Origin: Clostridia bacterium | Lineage (GTDB): Bacteria; Bacillota; Clostridia; Christensenellales; DTU072 | Direction: 5' to 3' | Assembly (NCBI GenBank): GCA_016297005.1 | Contig: JAEDHK010000007.1 | Span: 30,297-94,296, forward strand | DNA length: 64,000 bases | Shown: in pieces, positions 7,612 to 16,120 of the stretch | Position numbering within the stretch: the stretch's first letter is position 1 | Layout: every line of letters begins with the position of its first letter | Notes under the pieces: generated by a model | The model's input: only the letters and a program-made list of their open reading frames with translations | Databases searched by the model: none | Told to the model about the DNA's origin: nothing | Program-made: the position numbers and the translations under genes

Positions 7612-8169
7612 TCAGATTGCCCGATAGCCGTAGTCGAACGCTTTGTCGTTGATCTCCGTCAGTTTAGCCGGGATCGATCCCATCAGCGCCGCTTTCATCT
7701 TGTCGTAAGATAATCCCATGATTTTGGTAAAAGCGCCAAGAATGACAGAATTTGCCGCCTTAGAACTTCCTGCTTTTTCGGCGAGACCGAGCGCGTCGAT
7801 GGCCTTGGAGTTTTCCGGAAGTCTTTTTTCTATATCAGTCGGATAGGCGCACGCGCCGGTTACGACAGGCATGGGCATAATTTCTTGCGAAGAATAGAGC
7901 AAGAACCCGTCTTTTTTGAGATAATGCGCGTAGCGCAACGCTTCCAATTTTTCAAAAGCAAGAATGACGTCCGCCCCGCCTTCCTCGATCAAAGGAGAGG
8001 CGATATTATCGCCGATACGTACAAACGTAATAACGCTGCCGCCGCGCTGGGACATACCGTGCACTTCGCTCAATTTGCAATCGAGATCATTATCCAGGGC
8101 GTATTTGCCGAGCACTCTGCTGGCAAGTAAGGTCCCTTGCCCACCTACGCCGGTGATCAATATATCCAT
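7612..8169 (-). CDS. iorB: Indolepyruvate ferredoxin oxidoreductase, beta subunit
   Basis: 185 residues. The N-terminus ITGVGGQGTLLASRVLG and the following SEVHGMSQRGGSV are signatures of the gamma-type domain of 2-oxoacid:ferredoxin oxidoreductases. With IorA it oxidatively decarboxylates aryl pyruvates (from aromatic amino acids) to aryl-acetyl-CoA, passing electrons to ferredoxin; cytoplasmic. It follows iorA by 10 bp and shares its transcript. Confidence 0.95.
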   Translation of the reverse strand: MDILITGVGGQGTLLASRVLGKYALDNDLDCKLSEVHGMSQRGGSVITFVRIGDNIASPLIEEGGADVILAFEKLEALRYAHYLKKDGFLLYSSQEIMPMPVVTGACAYPTDIEKRLPENSKAIDALGLAEKAGSSKAANSVILGAFTKIMGLSYDKMKAALMGSIPAKLTEINDKAFDYGYRAI

Positions 8170-8179
8170 AATATACCTC

Positions 8180-9895
8180 CTAATTCTTTTCTATCGCGCC
8201 GAACTTGCAAACGCTTTGACAAAGTCCGCATTCCGTACAGAGAGAAGTGTCGATTCTCGCTCCGTTTTCGGTAAAGCTGATCGCGGGACAACCAAGCTTC
8301 ATGCAGGCTTTACACTTTTTGCACTTATCGTTAACGACAAAGCCTTTATAAAGCTTTTTCGTAAGAAGCACGCAAGGACGTTTGCTGATAATAACGGAAA
8401 CGCCCTTCTTATTCAGTTCTTCTTTTACCGCTTTTTCCATTGCCGCCAGATCGTACGGATCGACGACGGTCACGGAGGGCACGCCGAGGCTACGACAGAC
8501 GTTTTCGAGATCGACTTCATAAGTCGGATTGTTATGGATATCTTTGCCGTTGGCGGGGTTATTCTGATGCCCTGTCATACCGGTGGTACGGTTATCGAGA
8601 ATGATGACGGTAATATTGCTATGATTATATACGGCTTCTACAATGCCGGTCAGACCACTATGAATAAAGGTCGAGTCGCCGATGACCGCCACCGTATTCC
8701 CGGCAAAAGCAGGATCGGCCTTTTCTGCGCCTACAGCCATGCCGATACTTGCGCCCATACAAACGGTCGCTTCGATTGCGCAAAGGGGAGGTACTGCGCC
8801 GAGGGTATAACACCCGATATCGCCCATAACCGACACTTTCATTTTATTGAGCGTATAAAAGACGCCGCGATGCGGACATCCGGCGCACAAAACGGGCGGG
8901 CGGGCGGGGATTTGGGCGACGGATACTTCATTCTTGACGCCCAGGATCTTTTCTTTAATCAGGTTGACGGAAAACTCTCCTTGAATACCGAAAATATTCT
9001 TTCCTTCCACGTTTCCGATACCGTTCGCTTTAAGCAGTCCTTCGATATGCCCTTCCAGCTCTTCGATGACAATACAACGCTTCACGCTCGAAACGAATTC
9101 TTTCACGAGATCGTACGGGAGCGGATAGACCATGCCCAGTTTCAGAACGCTCGCCTCTGGCAAAGCCTCTCTTACGTAGTTATAGACACCGCCGGCGCAA
9201 ATGATACCGAGATCGGCGCTTCTTCTTTCAATCCTGTTGATAGAAAAGCCGTTGCTGTCGGCAGATAACCGCTTTAGACGGTCTTCCACAATGACGTGGC
9301 GTTTTTTTGCGTTGGCCGGCATCATAACGTACTTGCCGATATCCTTGACGTAAGGCTTGACCGGCACTTCTTTCCTCTCCCCGATCTCCACAAGGCTCTG
9401 CGAGTGAGCTACGCGGGTAGTAACGCGCAAAATAATAGGCGTATCGTACTTTTCGCTCAGTTCAAAAGCGAGCGAAGCAAATTCTTTACATTCCTGACTG
9501 TCGCCCGGTTCGATCACGGGCACGTTGGCGGCGCGAGCGATCAGACGGGTGTCCTGCTCGTTCTGTGAGCTGAACATGGACGGGTCGTCGGCAACGCAAA
9601 CCACAAGCCCAGCGTTGATACCGGTATAGGCCACGGTAAAGAGCGGATCGGCGGCGACGTTCAGACCGACGTGTTTCATCCCGACGATAGTCCTTGCTCC
9701 GTGAATAGAACTGCCGATAGCGACCTCCATAGCAACTTTTTCGTTCGGCGCCCATTCCGAATTGATTTCCGGAAAGCGTGATAATTCTTCGGTAATCTCC
9801 GTACTCGGCGTCCCCGGATAGGCCGTCGCCACATGTACGCCGGCTTCGTACGCGCCGCGCGCTATGGCGAAATCTCCCAATAACATCTTTTTCAT
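8180..9895 (-). CDS. iorA: Indolepyruvate ferredoxin oxidoreductase, alpha subunit
   Basis: 571 residues. N-terminal pyrimidine-binding domain (HVATAYPGTPSTEITEEL), then the TPP-binding part (MGDIGCYTLG and the GDSTFIHSGLTG region), then two 4Fe-4S clusters at the C-terminus: CKKCKACMKLGCP and CTECGLCQSVCKFGA. These domains together identify IorA. It starts 18 bp after the lgt stop with an AAGGAGT ribosome binding site, so it probably shares the lgt promoter. Ferredoxin-linked chemistry fits a strict anaerobe. Confidence 0.96.
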   Translation of the reverse strand: MKKMLLGDFAIARGAYEAGVHVATAYPGTPSTEITEELSRFPEINSEWAPNEKVAMEVAIGSSIHGARTIVGMKHVGLNVAADPLFTVAYTGINAGLVVCVADDPSMFSSQNEQDTRLIARAANVPVIEPGDSQECKEFASLAFELSEKYDTPIILRVTTRVAHSQSLVEIGERKEVPVKPYVKDIGKYVMMPANAKKRHVIVEDRLKRLSADSNGFSINRIERRSADLGIICAGGVYNYVREALPEASVLKLGMVYPLPYDLVKEFVSSVKRCIVIEELEGHIEGLLKANGIGNVEGKNIFGIQGEFSVNLIKEKILGVKNEVSVAQIPARPPVLCAGCPHRGVFYTLNKMKVSVMGDIGCYTLGAVPPLCAIEATVCMGASIGMAVGAEKADPAFAGNTVAVIGDSTFIHSGLTGIVEAVYNHSNITVIILDNRTTGMTGHQNNPANGKDIHNNPTYEVDLENVCRSLGVPSVTVVDPYDLAAMEKAVKEELNKKGVSVIISKRPCVLLTKKLYKGFVVNDKCKKCKACMKLGCPAISFTENGARIDTSLCTECGLCQSVCKFGAIEKN

Positions 9896-9913
9896 TCCTG
9901 TTTACTCCTTGTA

Positions 9914-10810
9914 TTATAAAGAGGCAAGCTCTTCCGTTTTTTTCTTCGGTACGGTCGGTAAAGGCGGGATCCCTTCCTTATAAAAAATCTTTTGTCCTTT
10001 CTTCTTTGCGCGTATGCCCAAAAAGACGATCAATCCGATGCAAACGGCAGCTGCGATATAGCAGAACAAAATAACGCTGTTAAAACCCAACGCCTTATCC
10101 ACAACGTTCGGTTCGTCCGCGCGGATAAATTCCAGACTGCCGCGCACCATGCAGTACCATGCCGGATAAGAGAGCGTCCCCATACCCTTGATGTCGATAT
10201 GGTAATATAAATAGGCTAATACAAAAAAGCCGATAAAATTAAGCACGCCCTCATAAAAAAAGGTCGCCTGATACCAACCGCCTTCGTCGGCAATATAGAT
10301 TGCTAACGGAAACCATTGATGCGTCGGATCGGTAACGAGTTGTCCGTATAATTCCTGGTTAAAAAAGTTCCCCCATCTTCCGATGACCTGAGCAATCAGA
10401 ACGGTAGGCAAAACAAGATCGACCGTCCGCACAAAATCCACTTTGTAAATCTTGCACCAAATAAGACCGCCAAGCACGCCCCCGGGCACGCCCCACATAA
10501 TGGTTAGACCCCCTCTCCAGATTGCGATGGTATTAACGAAAGCGTCCCAGTCGTACGGAGAGGTAAAATAATACTTATAGTTAGAAACGACGTACCCGAG
10601 ACGGGCGAAAATGATCGCCATAGGGATACAAATCAAAAATAGCGTCAGCACGTCGTCGCTCTTTACGTTAATCCTCTTAAAACGGCGAATACAAATAGCC
10701 AGAGATAATAGCATACCGATGGTAATCAGTATTCCATACCACGCTACCGATACCTTACCGATGGAAAAAGCGATCGGCGTAACTTCTCCAGTCCAATGCA
10801 TCGACGACAT
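9914..10810 (-). CDS. lgt: Prolipoprotein diacylglyceryl transferase
   Basis: 298 residues from the ATG at 10810, chosen for its GGAGG site; a 20-residue longer reading would begin inside the promoter. Multi-span membrane protein with the Lgt signature GRWGNFFNQE at 144-153 and the upstream AIWRGGLTIMWG stretch. Lgt attaches diacylglycerol to the lipobox cysteine of exported lipoproteins, of which this window encodes at least four (the two proteases, the binding protein at 13009 and the NlpC/P60 protein). Confidence 0.97.
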   Translation of the reverse strand: MSSMHWTGEVTPIAFSIGKVSVAWYGILITIGMLLSLAICIRRFKRINVKSDDVLTLFLICIPMAIIFARLGYVVSNYKYYFTSPYDWDAFVNTIAIWRGGLTIMWGVPGGVLGGLIWCKIYKVDFVRTVDLVLPTVLIAQVIGRWGNFFNQELYGQLVTDPTHQWFPLAIYIADEGGWYQATFFYEGVLNFIGFFVLAYLYYHIDIKGMGTLSYPAWYCMVRGSLEFIRADEPNVVDKALGFNSVILFCYIAAAVCIGLIVFLGIRAKKKGQKIFYKEGIPPLPTVPKKKTEELASL

Positions 10811-10841
10811 TACAGAGCCTCCATAGAAAAAACTGCTTATT

Positions 10842-10870
10842 ATTATATAACAGAAACAATAAATATGCAA
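10842..10870 (-). promoter_or_regulatory. Promoter of lgt-iorA-iorB
   Basis: Minus strand TTGCAT at 10870-10865, 17 bp, TATAAT at 10847-10842, about 32 nt ahead of the lgt start codon. Confidence 0.75.
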
Positions 10871-11135
10871 TTCTTTATTTTTATCAATAAATGAAAGATG
10901 TTGAGAAATAACAACCTGCTCTCCTTTTGCAAAGTGTGAAAACTTACGTCCTTCCCGTACATAGCGTGGGAGAAAAGGGAGATTTTGTCCGCACGCCTAA
11001 TGGCGTGGAGAGATGGTTTTTAATGGACTCCGCGCAAAAAGATAGCTTTATTCTGTTGCCTGTTTTTTTAAAACCCCCACCACACAAAGTGTGTCCATCC
11101 CCCTTTACAAAGGGTGTAAACAACCTTTGTACTAT
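10871..11135. other. Intergenic region with three small stem-loops
   Basis: No convincing gene. Holds small inverted repeats: CACGCC-TAAT-GGCGTG at 10992-11007, a CACAC/GTGTG pair near 11084-11096 and CCCTTT-ACA-AAGGG near 11101-11115. They lie between the lgt promoter and the terminator of the glutamine-type operon and belong to no transcript I can assign; a repetitive intergenic element or small RNA is possible. Confidence 0.35.
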
Positions 11136-11166
11136 AAAAAAATTCGCCCCGGCTCTGCGGGGCGAA
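11136..11166 (-). terminator. Rho-independent terminator of the amino-acid ABC operon
   Basis: Nine-bp stem TTCGCCCCG / CGGGGCGAA at 11143-11166 with a 6-nt loop, followed on the minus strand by TTTTTTT. Confidence 0.85.
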
Positions 11167-11178
11167 ATAAAACTTTTT

Positions 11179-12306
11179 TTACAGAACTTTCGATAAAAAT
11201 CCTTGCAAACGCTCGTTCTTCGGATTTCCGAACACCTGTTCCGGCGGGCCATCCTCGGCGATCTTACCTTGGTCGATAAAGAGCGCGCGGGTGGCGACTT
11301 CTCTCGCAAATCCCATTTCGTGCGTTACGATGATCATGGTCATACCTTCTTCGGCAATCTGCTTAATAAGATCAAGCACTTCGCCCACCATTTCCGGGTC
11401 GAGCGCGCTGGTCGGCTCATCAAAGAGCATCACCTTCGGATTCATCGCAAGAGCACGTACGATGGCAATACGCTGTTTTTGTCCGCCCGAGAGGGTAGAC
11501 GGATAGACGTTGGCCTTTTCGGCAAGTCCGATCCGCTTCAAAAGCTTCATGGCGTTTTCTTCGGCGGCGGCGACGATCTCTTTCCTGTTCTTATACGGCG
11601 GATCGATCTTCGTCTTCGGCGTCGGATAGGTTACCCTCTCGATAAACCGTTCGGCATTTTCGATCTTGGTCTGAATGGCAAGACGTTGTTTGGTCAACTT
11701 CGGATCGTAATGGACCTGCTTTTTCCCGGCCTTTTCTTCCACTTTCTTAGTTTGTTCCCAGGCTTTTTCGATCGGAACAAGCTCGTCTTGCAACTTCTTG
11801 ATCTCTTCCTTCTTCTGAGCGATCTGTTTATCGATGCGCGCGTTCAGCTTCTCTTGATTTTTGGCAAGCCACTTGTTATACGTCGGCATAATGAAGTTAT
11901 TCCACTTTGCCTTTCTCAGCTTTTCCGTCTCCACCTTAACAGGCGCAAGAGTAATGTTTTTCATTACGGTCAGGTTATTGAACAGATTAAACTGTTGGAA
12001 CACCATACCGATATTCCTGCGACATTCGTTGATATTGATCTTCAGGTCGGTCAGGTCCTCGCCCATAAAGATAATCTGTCCCGCCGTAGGGTCCTCCAAC
12101 ACGTTCAGACATCGCAAAAAAGTAGTTTTTCCTCCGCCGGACGGTCCAATAATGGCAATACGATCGCCCTCGTAAATATCAGCGGAAATATCATCGAGAA
12201 CGAGAAGAGAACCAAAACGCTTGGTCAGGTGTTTTACCTCGATAATAGTCTTCTTTTGCACGGAGGTCTCCGCAACGTTATTTACTTTATCTGTCACTTT
12301 TTGCAA
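11179..12306 (-). CDS. glnQ: Polar amino-acid ABC transporter ATPase with a large helical insertion
   Basis: 375 residues against about 240-250 for the family. Walker A GPSGGGKT (54-61), Q-loop region FQQFNLF (103-109), signature LSGGQ (272-276), Walker B VMLFDEP (292-298) and His329 are all intact. The extra length is one insertion at about 127-240, between the Q-loop segment LAPVKVE and the [11 protein letters not shown] helix that normally follows it directly; it is highly charged and lysine/glutamate-rich ([12 protein letters not shown]), with predicted coiled-coil character. ATP hydrolysis should drive uptake of glutamine or another polar amino acid with the adjacent permease and lipoprotein. 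The start overlaps the permease stop by 20 bp. Substrate is inferred. Confidence 0.93.
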   Translation of the reverse strand: MQKVTDKVNNVAETSVQKKTIIEVKHLTKRFGSLLVLDDISADIYEGDRIAIIGPSGGGKTTFLRCLNVLEDPTAGQIIFMGEDLTDLKININECRRNIGMVFQQFNLFNNLTVMKNITLAPVKVETEKLRKAKWNNFIMPTYNKWLAKNQEKLNARIDKQIAQKKEEIKKLQDELVPIEKAWEQTKKVEEKAGKKQVHYDPKLTKQRLAIQTKIENAERFIERVTYPTPKTKIDPPYKNRKEIVAAAEENAMKLLKRIGLAEKANVYPSTLSGGQKQRIAIVRALAMNPKVMLFDEPTSALDPEMVGEVLDLIKQIAEEGMTMIIVTHEMGFAREVATRALFIDQGKIAEDGPPEQVFGNPKNERLQGFLSKVL

Positions 12307-13009
12307 ACCTCCTTTCGATCAGTCTGATAAGTGCGGTAATAACCAAAACAAGGATCAGGTAAACAGCACCCAAAATAAGATACGGTACAATATACTCATA
12401 GTTACTGTCGGCAATAGATTTAAATGCTTTGGTCAAATCGACGACGGCAATAAAACTGACGACCGATGTTTCTTTGATAAGCACGATAAATTCATTACCG
12501 AGAGTGGGCAAAATATTCTTTATTGCCTGCGGTATAACGACCTTAAACATTGTAAAACCGTAACTGAGTCCAAGCGTGCGCCCTGCTTCCAATTGTCCTA
12601 CGTCGACCGACTGGATACCGCTACGCATGATTTCGCTGACATACGCGCCGCTATTCATACCATATACAGACATGGCAACGATTACTCGATATAGCGTGAT
12701 ATTGATATTCAACGTAGCCGGTTTCAGATTCATCGCCGGGAATAACACGAAGTAAACAATCAACAGTTGCACCATGATCGGTGTTCCGCGGAAAATGGCG
12801 ATGTACGTATCAGCAATCTTGCCAAGGACTTTTGTGACGATATTGTTCTGAGGCGTAACTTTAATAACGGCAAGGATGGTACCGATGAGTATTCCCAATA
12901 ACAGACCGACAACGGCAATAATTACCGTTGTCTTCAGTCCGTCTAATACGTCTTGGTATCCACCGTTCGTGTAAAACGAACGCCAGAATATATTCCAACT
13001 TTGTTCCAT
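12287..13009 (-). CDS. glnP: Polar amino-acid ABC transporter permease
   Basis: 240 residues of the HisM/GlnP family: several membrane helices, with the family's EAA loop at [20 protein letters not shown] and the RGTPIMVQL motif before it. Forms the membrane channel of the importer, probably as a homodimer. Its ATG overlaps the stop of the binding protein gene by one base and its 3' end overlaps the ATPase start. Confidence 0.96.
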   Translation of the reverse strand: MEQSWNIFWRSFYTNGGYQDVLDGLKTTVIIAVVGLLLGILIGTILAVIKVTPQNNIVTKVLGKIADTYIAIFRGTPIMVQLLIVYFVLFPAMNLKPATLNINITLYRVIVAMSVYGMNSGAYVSEIMRSGIQSVDVGQLEAGRTLGLSYGFTMFKVVIPQAIKNILPTLGNEFIVLIKETSVVSFIAVVDLTKAFKSIADSNYEYIVPYLILGAVYLILVLVITALIRLIERRFAKSDR

Positions 13010-13905
13010 TATTTTTTATTCTTAAATACGTTGATCACATCATCAGCCGTCGAGCAAGCATCAAATTCCGTATTGGATTTCTTAACGATAAGAACCTGAG
13101 CGGCACCTTCTTCATAGGCATGGGAAAAAGTAACCGATTGAGCACGCTTGGCATTAACGGTCAAGCAAGCAAGAGCAATGTCCGCATCTCCCTGCTGAAC
13201 GGAAGTAACAACAGCGTCAAAGTCCATATCGCTGATAACGAGTTCCATTTCCAATTCAGCGGCTATGATCTTAGCAATTTCCATGTCAATACCATAGAAT
13301 TTGTTTCCGATCTTGTACTCATAGGGAGCAAATTGAGCGTTAGTAGCAAGGACAAGCTTATTGGTGGCGTTGGCATTTCCGTTCTCAATACCGACATAAA
13401 CATCGGAATTGGGAGCGGAAGCACTGGCTTCATCATCTGAAATATCGATATCCGCATAAGCGGCATAAATAGCATCCAAAGTTCCGTTAGCTTTGATATT
13501 ATCAATGATGGTGTTGATACTGGCAAGCAGATCGGTCTTATTTTTATTAACGCCGATTGCGTATTGTTCAACAGTCAAAGCAATGTCGATCATCTTGATA
13601 TCGTTGGGGTTGGCAGTAACAAGAGTATTCGCAGTAGCCTTATCAACAACAGCGTATTCGATGTTGCCGTTCTTCATATCGTTAACAGCAAGACCGATAG
13701 TCTGATAAGAAGACACCGTCCCGTTCGGAATTCCGGCAAAGCCCCAATCGGCGTCGCCTTTGATATAGGCTTCTCCGGTAGTACCGGCCTGAGCCCCGAT
13801 GGAAATGGTTTTTTCACCCTTATTGCAAGCGGCAAAGGCACATACGCAACCGACGGCAAGAACGACTGCCATGATGGCTATTAAAATTTTCTTTACGTTT
13901 TTCAT
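13009..13905 (-). CDS. Amino-acid binding lipoprotein with apparently permuted lobes
   Basis: 298 residues from the ATG at 13905 (ribosome binding site AAGGAGAAA). Signal peptide with Cys27 after AFAA. Family SBP_bac_3 (GlnH-like), but the lobes are in reverse order. Residues about 34-150 match the normal second half: GAQAGTTGEAYIKGD, then MKNGNIEYAVVDKATAN, then YAIGVN and the usual ending IKANGTLDAIYAAY. After a linker rich in Ser, Ala and Asp (151-183), residues 184-275 match the normal first half: LVLATNAQFAPYEYK, FYGIDMEIAKIIA, MDFDAVVTSVQQGDADIA and QSVTFSHAYEEGAAQVLIV. The C-terminal STADDVINVFKNKK corresponds to the segment that normally leads into the GAQAGTTGE part. Captures substrate for the adjacent GlnPQ-type importer. 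Confidence 0.92.
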   Translation of the reverse strand: MKNVKKILIAIMAVVLAVGCVCAFAACNKGEKTISIGAQAGTTGEAYIKGDADWGFAGIPNGTVSSYQTIGLAVNDMKNGNIEYAVVDKATANTLVTANPNDIKMIDIALTVEQYAIGVNKNKTDLLASINTIIDNIKANGTLDAIYAAYADIDISDDEASASAPNSDVYVGIENGNANATNKLVLATNAQFAPYEYKIGNKFYGIDMEIAKIIAAELEMELVISDMDFDAVVTSVQQGDADIALACLTVNAKRAQSVTFSHAYEEGAAQVLIVKKSNTEFDACSTADDVINVFKNKK

Positions 13906-13937
13906 TTTAAAGATTTCTCCTTCTTTTATTTGTCCAT

Positions 13938-13966
13938 ATCTTACCACCGAAAACGTATCCTAGCAA
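13938..13966 (-). promoter_or_regulatory. Promoter of the amino-acid ABC operon
   Basis: Minus strand TTGCTA at 13966-13961, 17 bp, TAAGAT at 13943-13938, about 33 nt ahead of the binding protein start. Confidence 0.55.
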
Positions 13967-14081
13967 ATATTTGAATGAAAAAATAAAAAATATTCATTAT
14001 TCGGTATTAAATTATATATTTATGCAAATATTTATGAATAAATTCGTGCATTAAACGAAATTCTTCTGGATTTTACTCAAC

Positions 14082-14108
14082 AAAAAAACGATCTATCCCG
14101 ATCGTTTT
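14082..14108 (-). terminator. Rho-independent terminator of the acyltransferase gene
   Basis: Stem AAAACGATC / GATCGTTTT at 14085-14108 with a 6-nt loop; the minus-strand transcript ends in a run of T. Confidence 0.8.
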
Positions 14109-14125
14109 CATATATTTTTACAAAA

Positions 14126-14875
14126 TCAGCCGTACACGACCGGTTCATGCTCGGGTAAAGAGTCGCCGAGTTCGGCAATTTTATTTTCCAGATAGCGACA
14201 GATATCGTCGGCCTGCGTCTCCATAGAGACGGTGGGGTCGTAAGCAATAGGGTCTCCAACCACGAAGGTATGAATTTTTTCTGCGCAGTAGACGGGGAAA
14301 AAGCGCAATATCTTGCCGGTCTCTTGATAATATCGTTCGGCCACCTTAGGAAAACCGTGATTGAACTGAAAAATATACCTGTTGACTTTGTTTTCCGTGC
14401 GCTCGGGGAAGATAACCTGCGGCATACCCGCTTTCATCGTCTCGATAGACTTTTTAAAGGTCATCTTTTCCACCCGTTCGTCCTTATGAAAAACGGGAAT
14501 GGGCTCAAACGCCCGGAAAGTCAGTATGATAACGGGCATTAACAAAAACGCAAGCGGATAGAGGATGAATTTCGGCTTTCTTTTGTTGAGCACTTTCGTC
14601 TTCATGTGACGCCAAAAAACCTTGGAATACAAAAAATAATAGTTCGCCCATACGCGCGCGCGATGTTCCTTATTAATAATAAAATAAGTGGGCGCGTATA
14701 TCTTAGTATGATTACAAACGAAAAAAACAGGCTCGTCGTCCGACGGTTTTTCCGTCTTCCAGATAAAATCGTTCTTAGGAAAGAACCATCCGACGATCGC
14801 CCGCAAGAACTTAAAAACCAAATGCGGTCTCTTGCAACTGTCGTACTCCTTGACAGGGCTGTAAAATTTTTTCAT
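14126..14875 (-). CDS. PlsC-like acyltransferase with altered catalytic box
   Basis: 249 residues from the ATG at 14875. It resembles the 1-acylglycerol-3-phosphate acyltransferase fold: block I VCNHTKIYAP at about 53-62, hydrophobic stretch YPLAFLLMPVIILTF, and block III IFPERTENK. In block I the canonical H-x4-D has Ala61 in place of the aspartate (His56 kept), and block III has FPERTE instead of FPEGTR, so it may have lost or changed activity. Likely membrane-associated lipid metabolism (inference). No ribosome binding site is seen; a promoter -10 lies six bases before the ATG, so the mRNA is probably leaderless. Single-gene transcript. Confidence 0.8.
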   Translation of the reverse strand: MKKFYSPVKEYDSCKRPHLVFKFLRAIVGWFFPKNDFIWKTEKPSDDEPVFFVCNHTKIYAPTYFIINKEHRARVWANYYFLYSKVFWRHMKTKVLNKRKPKFILYPLAFLLMPVIILTFRAFEPIPVFHKDERVEKMTFKKSIETMKAGMPQVIFPERTENKVNRYIFQFNHGFPKVAERYYQETGKILRFFPVYCAEKIHTFVVGDPIAYDPTVSMETQADDICRYLENKIAELGDSLPEHEPVVYG

Positions 14876-14881
14876 GGGCTT

Positions 14882-14910
14882 ATTATAACACGGATTTATT
14901 TTATCCGCAA
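14882..14910 (-). promoter_or_regulatory. Promoter abutting the acyltransferase start codon
   Basis: Minus strand TTGCGG at 14910-14905, 17 bp, TATAAT at 14887-14882, then AAGCCC and the ATG. The expected +1 coincides with the A of the ATG. Confidence 0.7.
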
Positions 14911-14934
14911 TCCCATTACAGCAACCATCAATAA

Positions 14935-14964
14935 ACAACAAAAAACGCGGAAATACCTCCGCGT
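14935..14964 (-). terminator. Terminator of the sugar operon
   Basis: Stem ACGCGGA / TCCGCGT at 14945-14964 with a 6-nt loop, followed on the minus strand by TTTTTTGTTG. Plus-strand sequence after it is also T-rich. Confidence 0.6.
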
Positions 14965-15123
14965 TCTTCTTTTTACCCCTAGCCCTTATTGAGGGAATAA
15001 AGGGGGCTTGATTCCTGAACGAAGTAAAAAAATGGGATTTTTTTAAAATGCCACTAAAAAAACCTTTCCTTTTTTTTCTTCACGTTTCAACGGCATATAA
15101 CTTGCCGCAAGGCAAATATAACT

Positions 15124-15154
15124 GTAGTTTAGCGATGAAAAATCGCTAAACTAC
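15124..15154 (-). other. Perfect 12-bp stem-loop after the sugar operon's last stop codon
   Basis: GTAGTTTAGCGA / TCGCTAAACTAC with a 7-nt loop, directly after the stop of the TIM-barrel gene. No T run follows on the minus strand, so it is more likely a 3'-end stabilising hairpin than the terminator itself. The 160 bases between it and the next hairpin hold nothing else I recognise. Confidence 0.6.
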
Positions 15155-16120
15155 TTACGCCCACGACATCGTTCCCGGCTTGGGATTTTCTATCATCAAT
15201 CCTTGCAGATACCTGACTGCTTTTTCCAGTCCTTCGGTGGGAATCATGACGCTGTCTTCGTGCTCGATGCTGACAGGGCCGTTATAGCCGACGAGATTGA
15301 GCATGGAGAAGATATCTTTCCACATTGTGTCGTTACTGCCATAGCCGACGGTACGGAAGACCCAGGCGCGGTTTATCTCGTCCGAGTAGTGACGGGTATC
15401 GAGGACGCCGCTTACGGCGGTGTTATGTTTATCAATACGAGTGTCTTTGGCATGGAAATGATAAATAGCCTTGCCGAGGTAACGAATAGCTTCCGGCACG
15501 TCGATTCCCTGCCAGATGAGATGCGAGGGATCCACGTTCGCGCCGATCATGTCGCCTACGGCTTCGCGCAGTTTCATGCAGGTAAGCGGATTATATACGC
15601 AGAATCCGGGGTGCATTTCCAAAGCGATCTTCTTAACGCCGCAAGAAGCGGCAAAGGCGGTCGCTTTCTGCCAGTAAGCAACAAGTTTATCCCATTGATA
15701 GTCAAGGATCTGCAAGAAGTCTTCCGGCCAGGGACAGGTAACCCAGTTGGGGTACTTGGCGTTATCCGAATCGCCGGGGCAACCGGAGAAAGTAATAATA
15801 GTTTCGACGCCGAGGAGCCCGGCCAGTTTGCAGGTCGCTTCGAAGTCTACCTGGAATTCTTTTGCGATCTCCTTGTTAGGATGAAGGGCGTTACCGTGAG
15901 TGGACAGAGCGCAGATCTCCATTCCGTATTTATTGAACAGGTTCCTGATTTCTTCCGCCTTGCCCGGATCTTTTACGAGTTCGCGCGCGTTGACGTGCGC
16001 CGTCCCGGGGAACCCACCGCACCCTACTTCCATGGCGTTAACGCCCAGTTTTTTCAGGTAAATGATGGCTTCTTCCAGCGTCTTATCGTAAAGGATGGGA
16101 TTAAAAACGCTCAATTTCAT
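15155..16120 (-). CDS. Sugar phosphate isomerase/epimerase-like TIM-barrel protein
   Basis: 321 residues of the AP-endonuclease-2 (IolE/IolI-like) superfamily. Starts LSVFNPILYDKTLEEAIIYL; metal-site segments are recognisable at KKIALEMHPGF, GANVDPSHL, HFHAKDTRI and SIEHEDSVM, giving the usual Glu/Asp/His/Glu set. Members isomerise or epimerise sugars, or cleave 3-keto glycosides. It is the last gene of an operon with ThuA-like and two Gfo/Idh/MocA proteins and overlaps the ThuA gene by one base, which points to a 3-keto-sugar route; the exact substrate cannot be read from sequence. Confidence 0.92.
   Translation of the reverse strand: MKLSVFNPILYDKTLEEAIIYLKKLGVNAMEVGCGGFPGTAHVNARELVKDPGKAEEIRNLFNKYGMEICALSTHGNALHPNKEIAKEFQVDFEATCKLAGLLGVETIITFSGCPGDSDNAKYPNWVTCPWPEDFLQILDYQWDKLVAYWQKATAFAASCGVKKIALEMHPGFCVYNPLTCMKLREAVGDMIGANVDPSHLIWQGIDVPEAIRYLGKAIYHFHAKDTRIDKHNTAVSGVLDTRHYSDEINRAWVFRTVGYGSNDTMWKDIFSMLNLVGYNGPVSIEHEDSVMIPTEGLEKAVRYLQGLMIENPKPGTMSWA

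Noticed and set aside
7964..9268. 434-codon plus-strand open frame
   Set aside because: Entirely antisense to iorA and iorB, whose iron-sulphur and TPP motifs are intact.
10927..11309. Two overlapping open frames in the lgt / ABC operon interval
   Set aside because: No ribosome binding site, low-complexity content, and one runs through the ABC operon terminator.
15124..15154. Strong hairpin considered as an intrinsic terminator
   Set aside because: No T run follows on the minus strand; a better candidate lies at 14935-14964.
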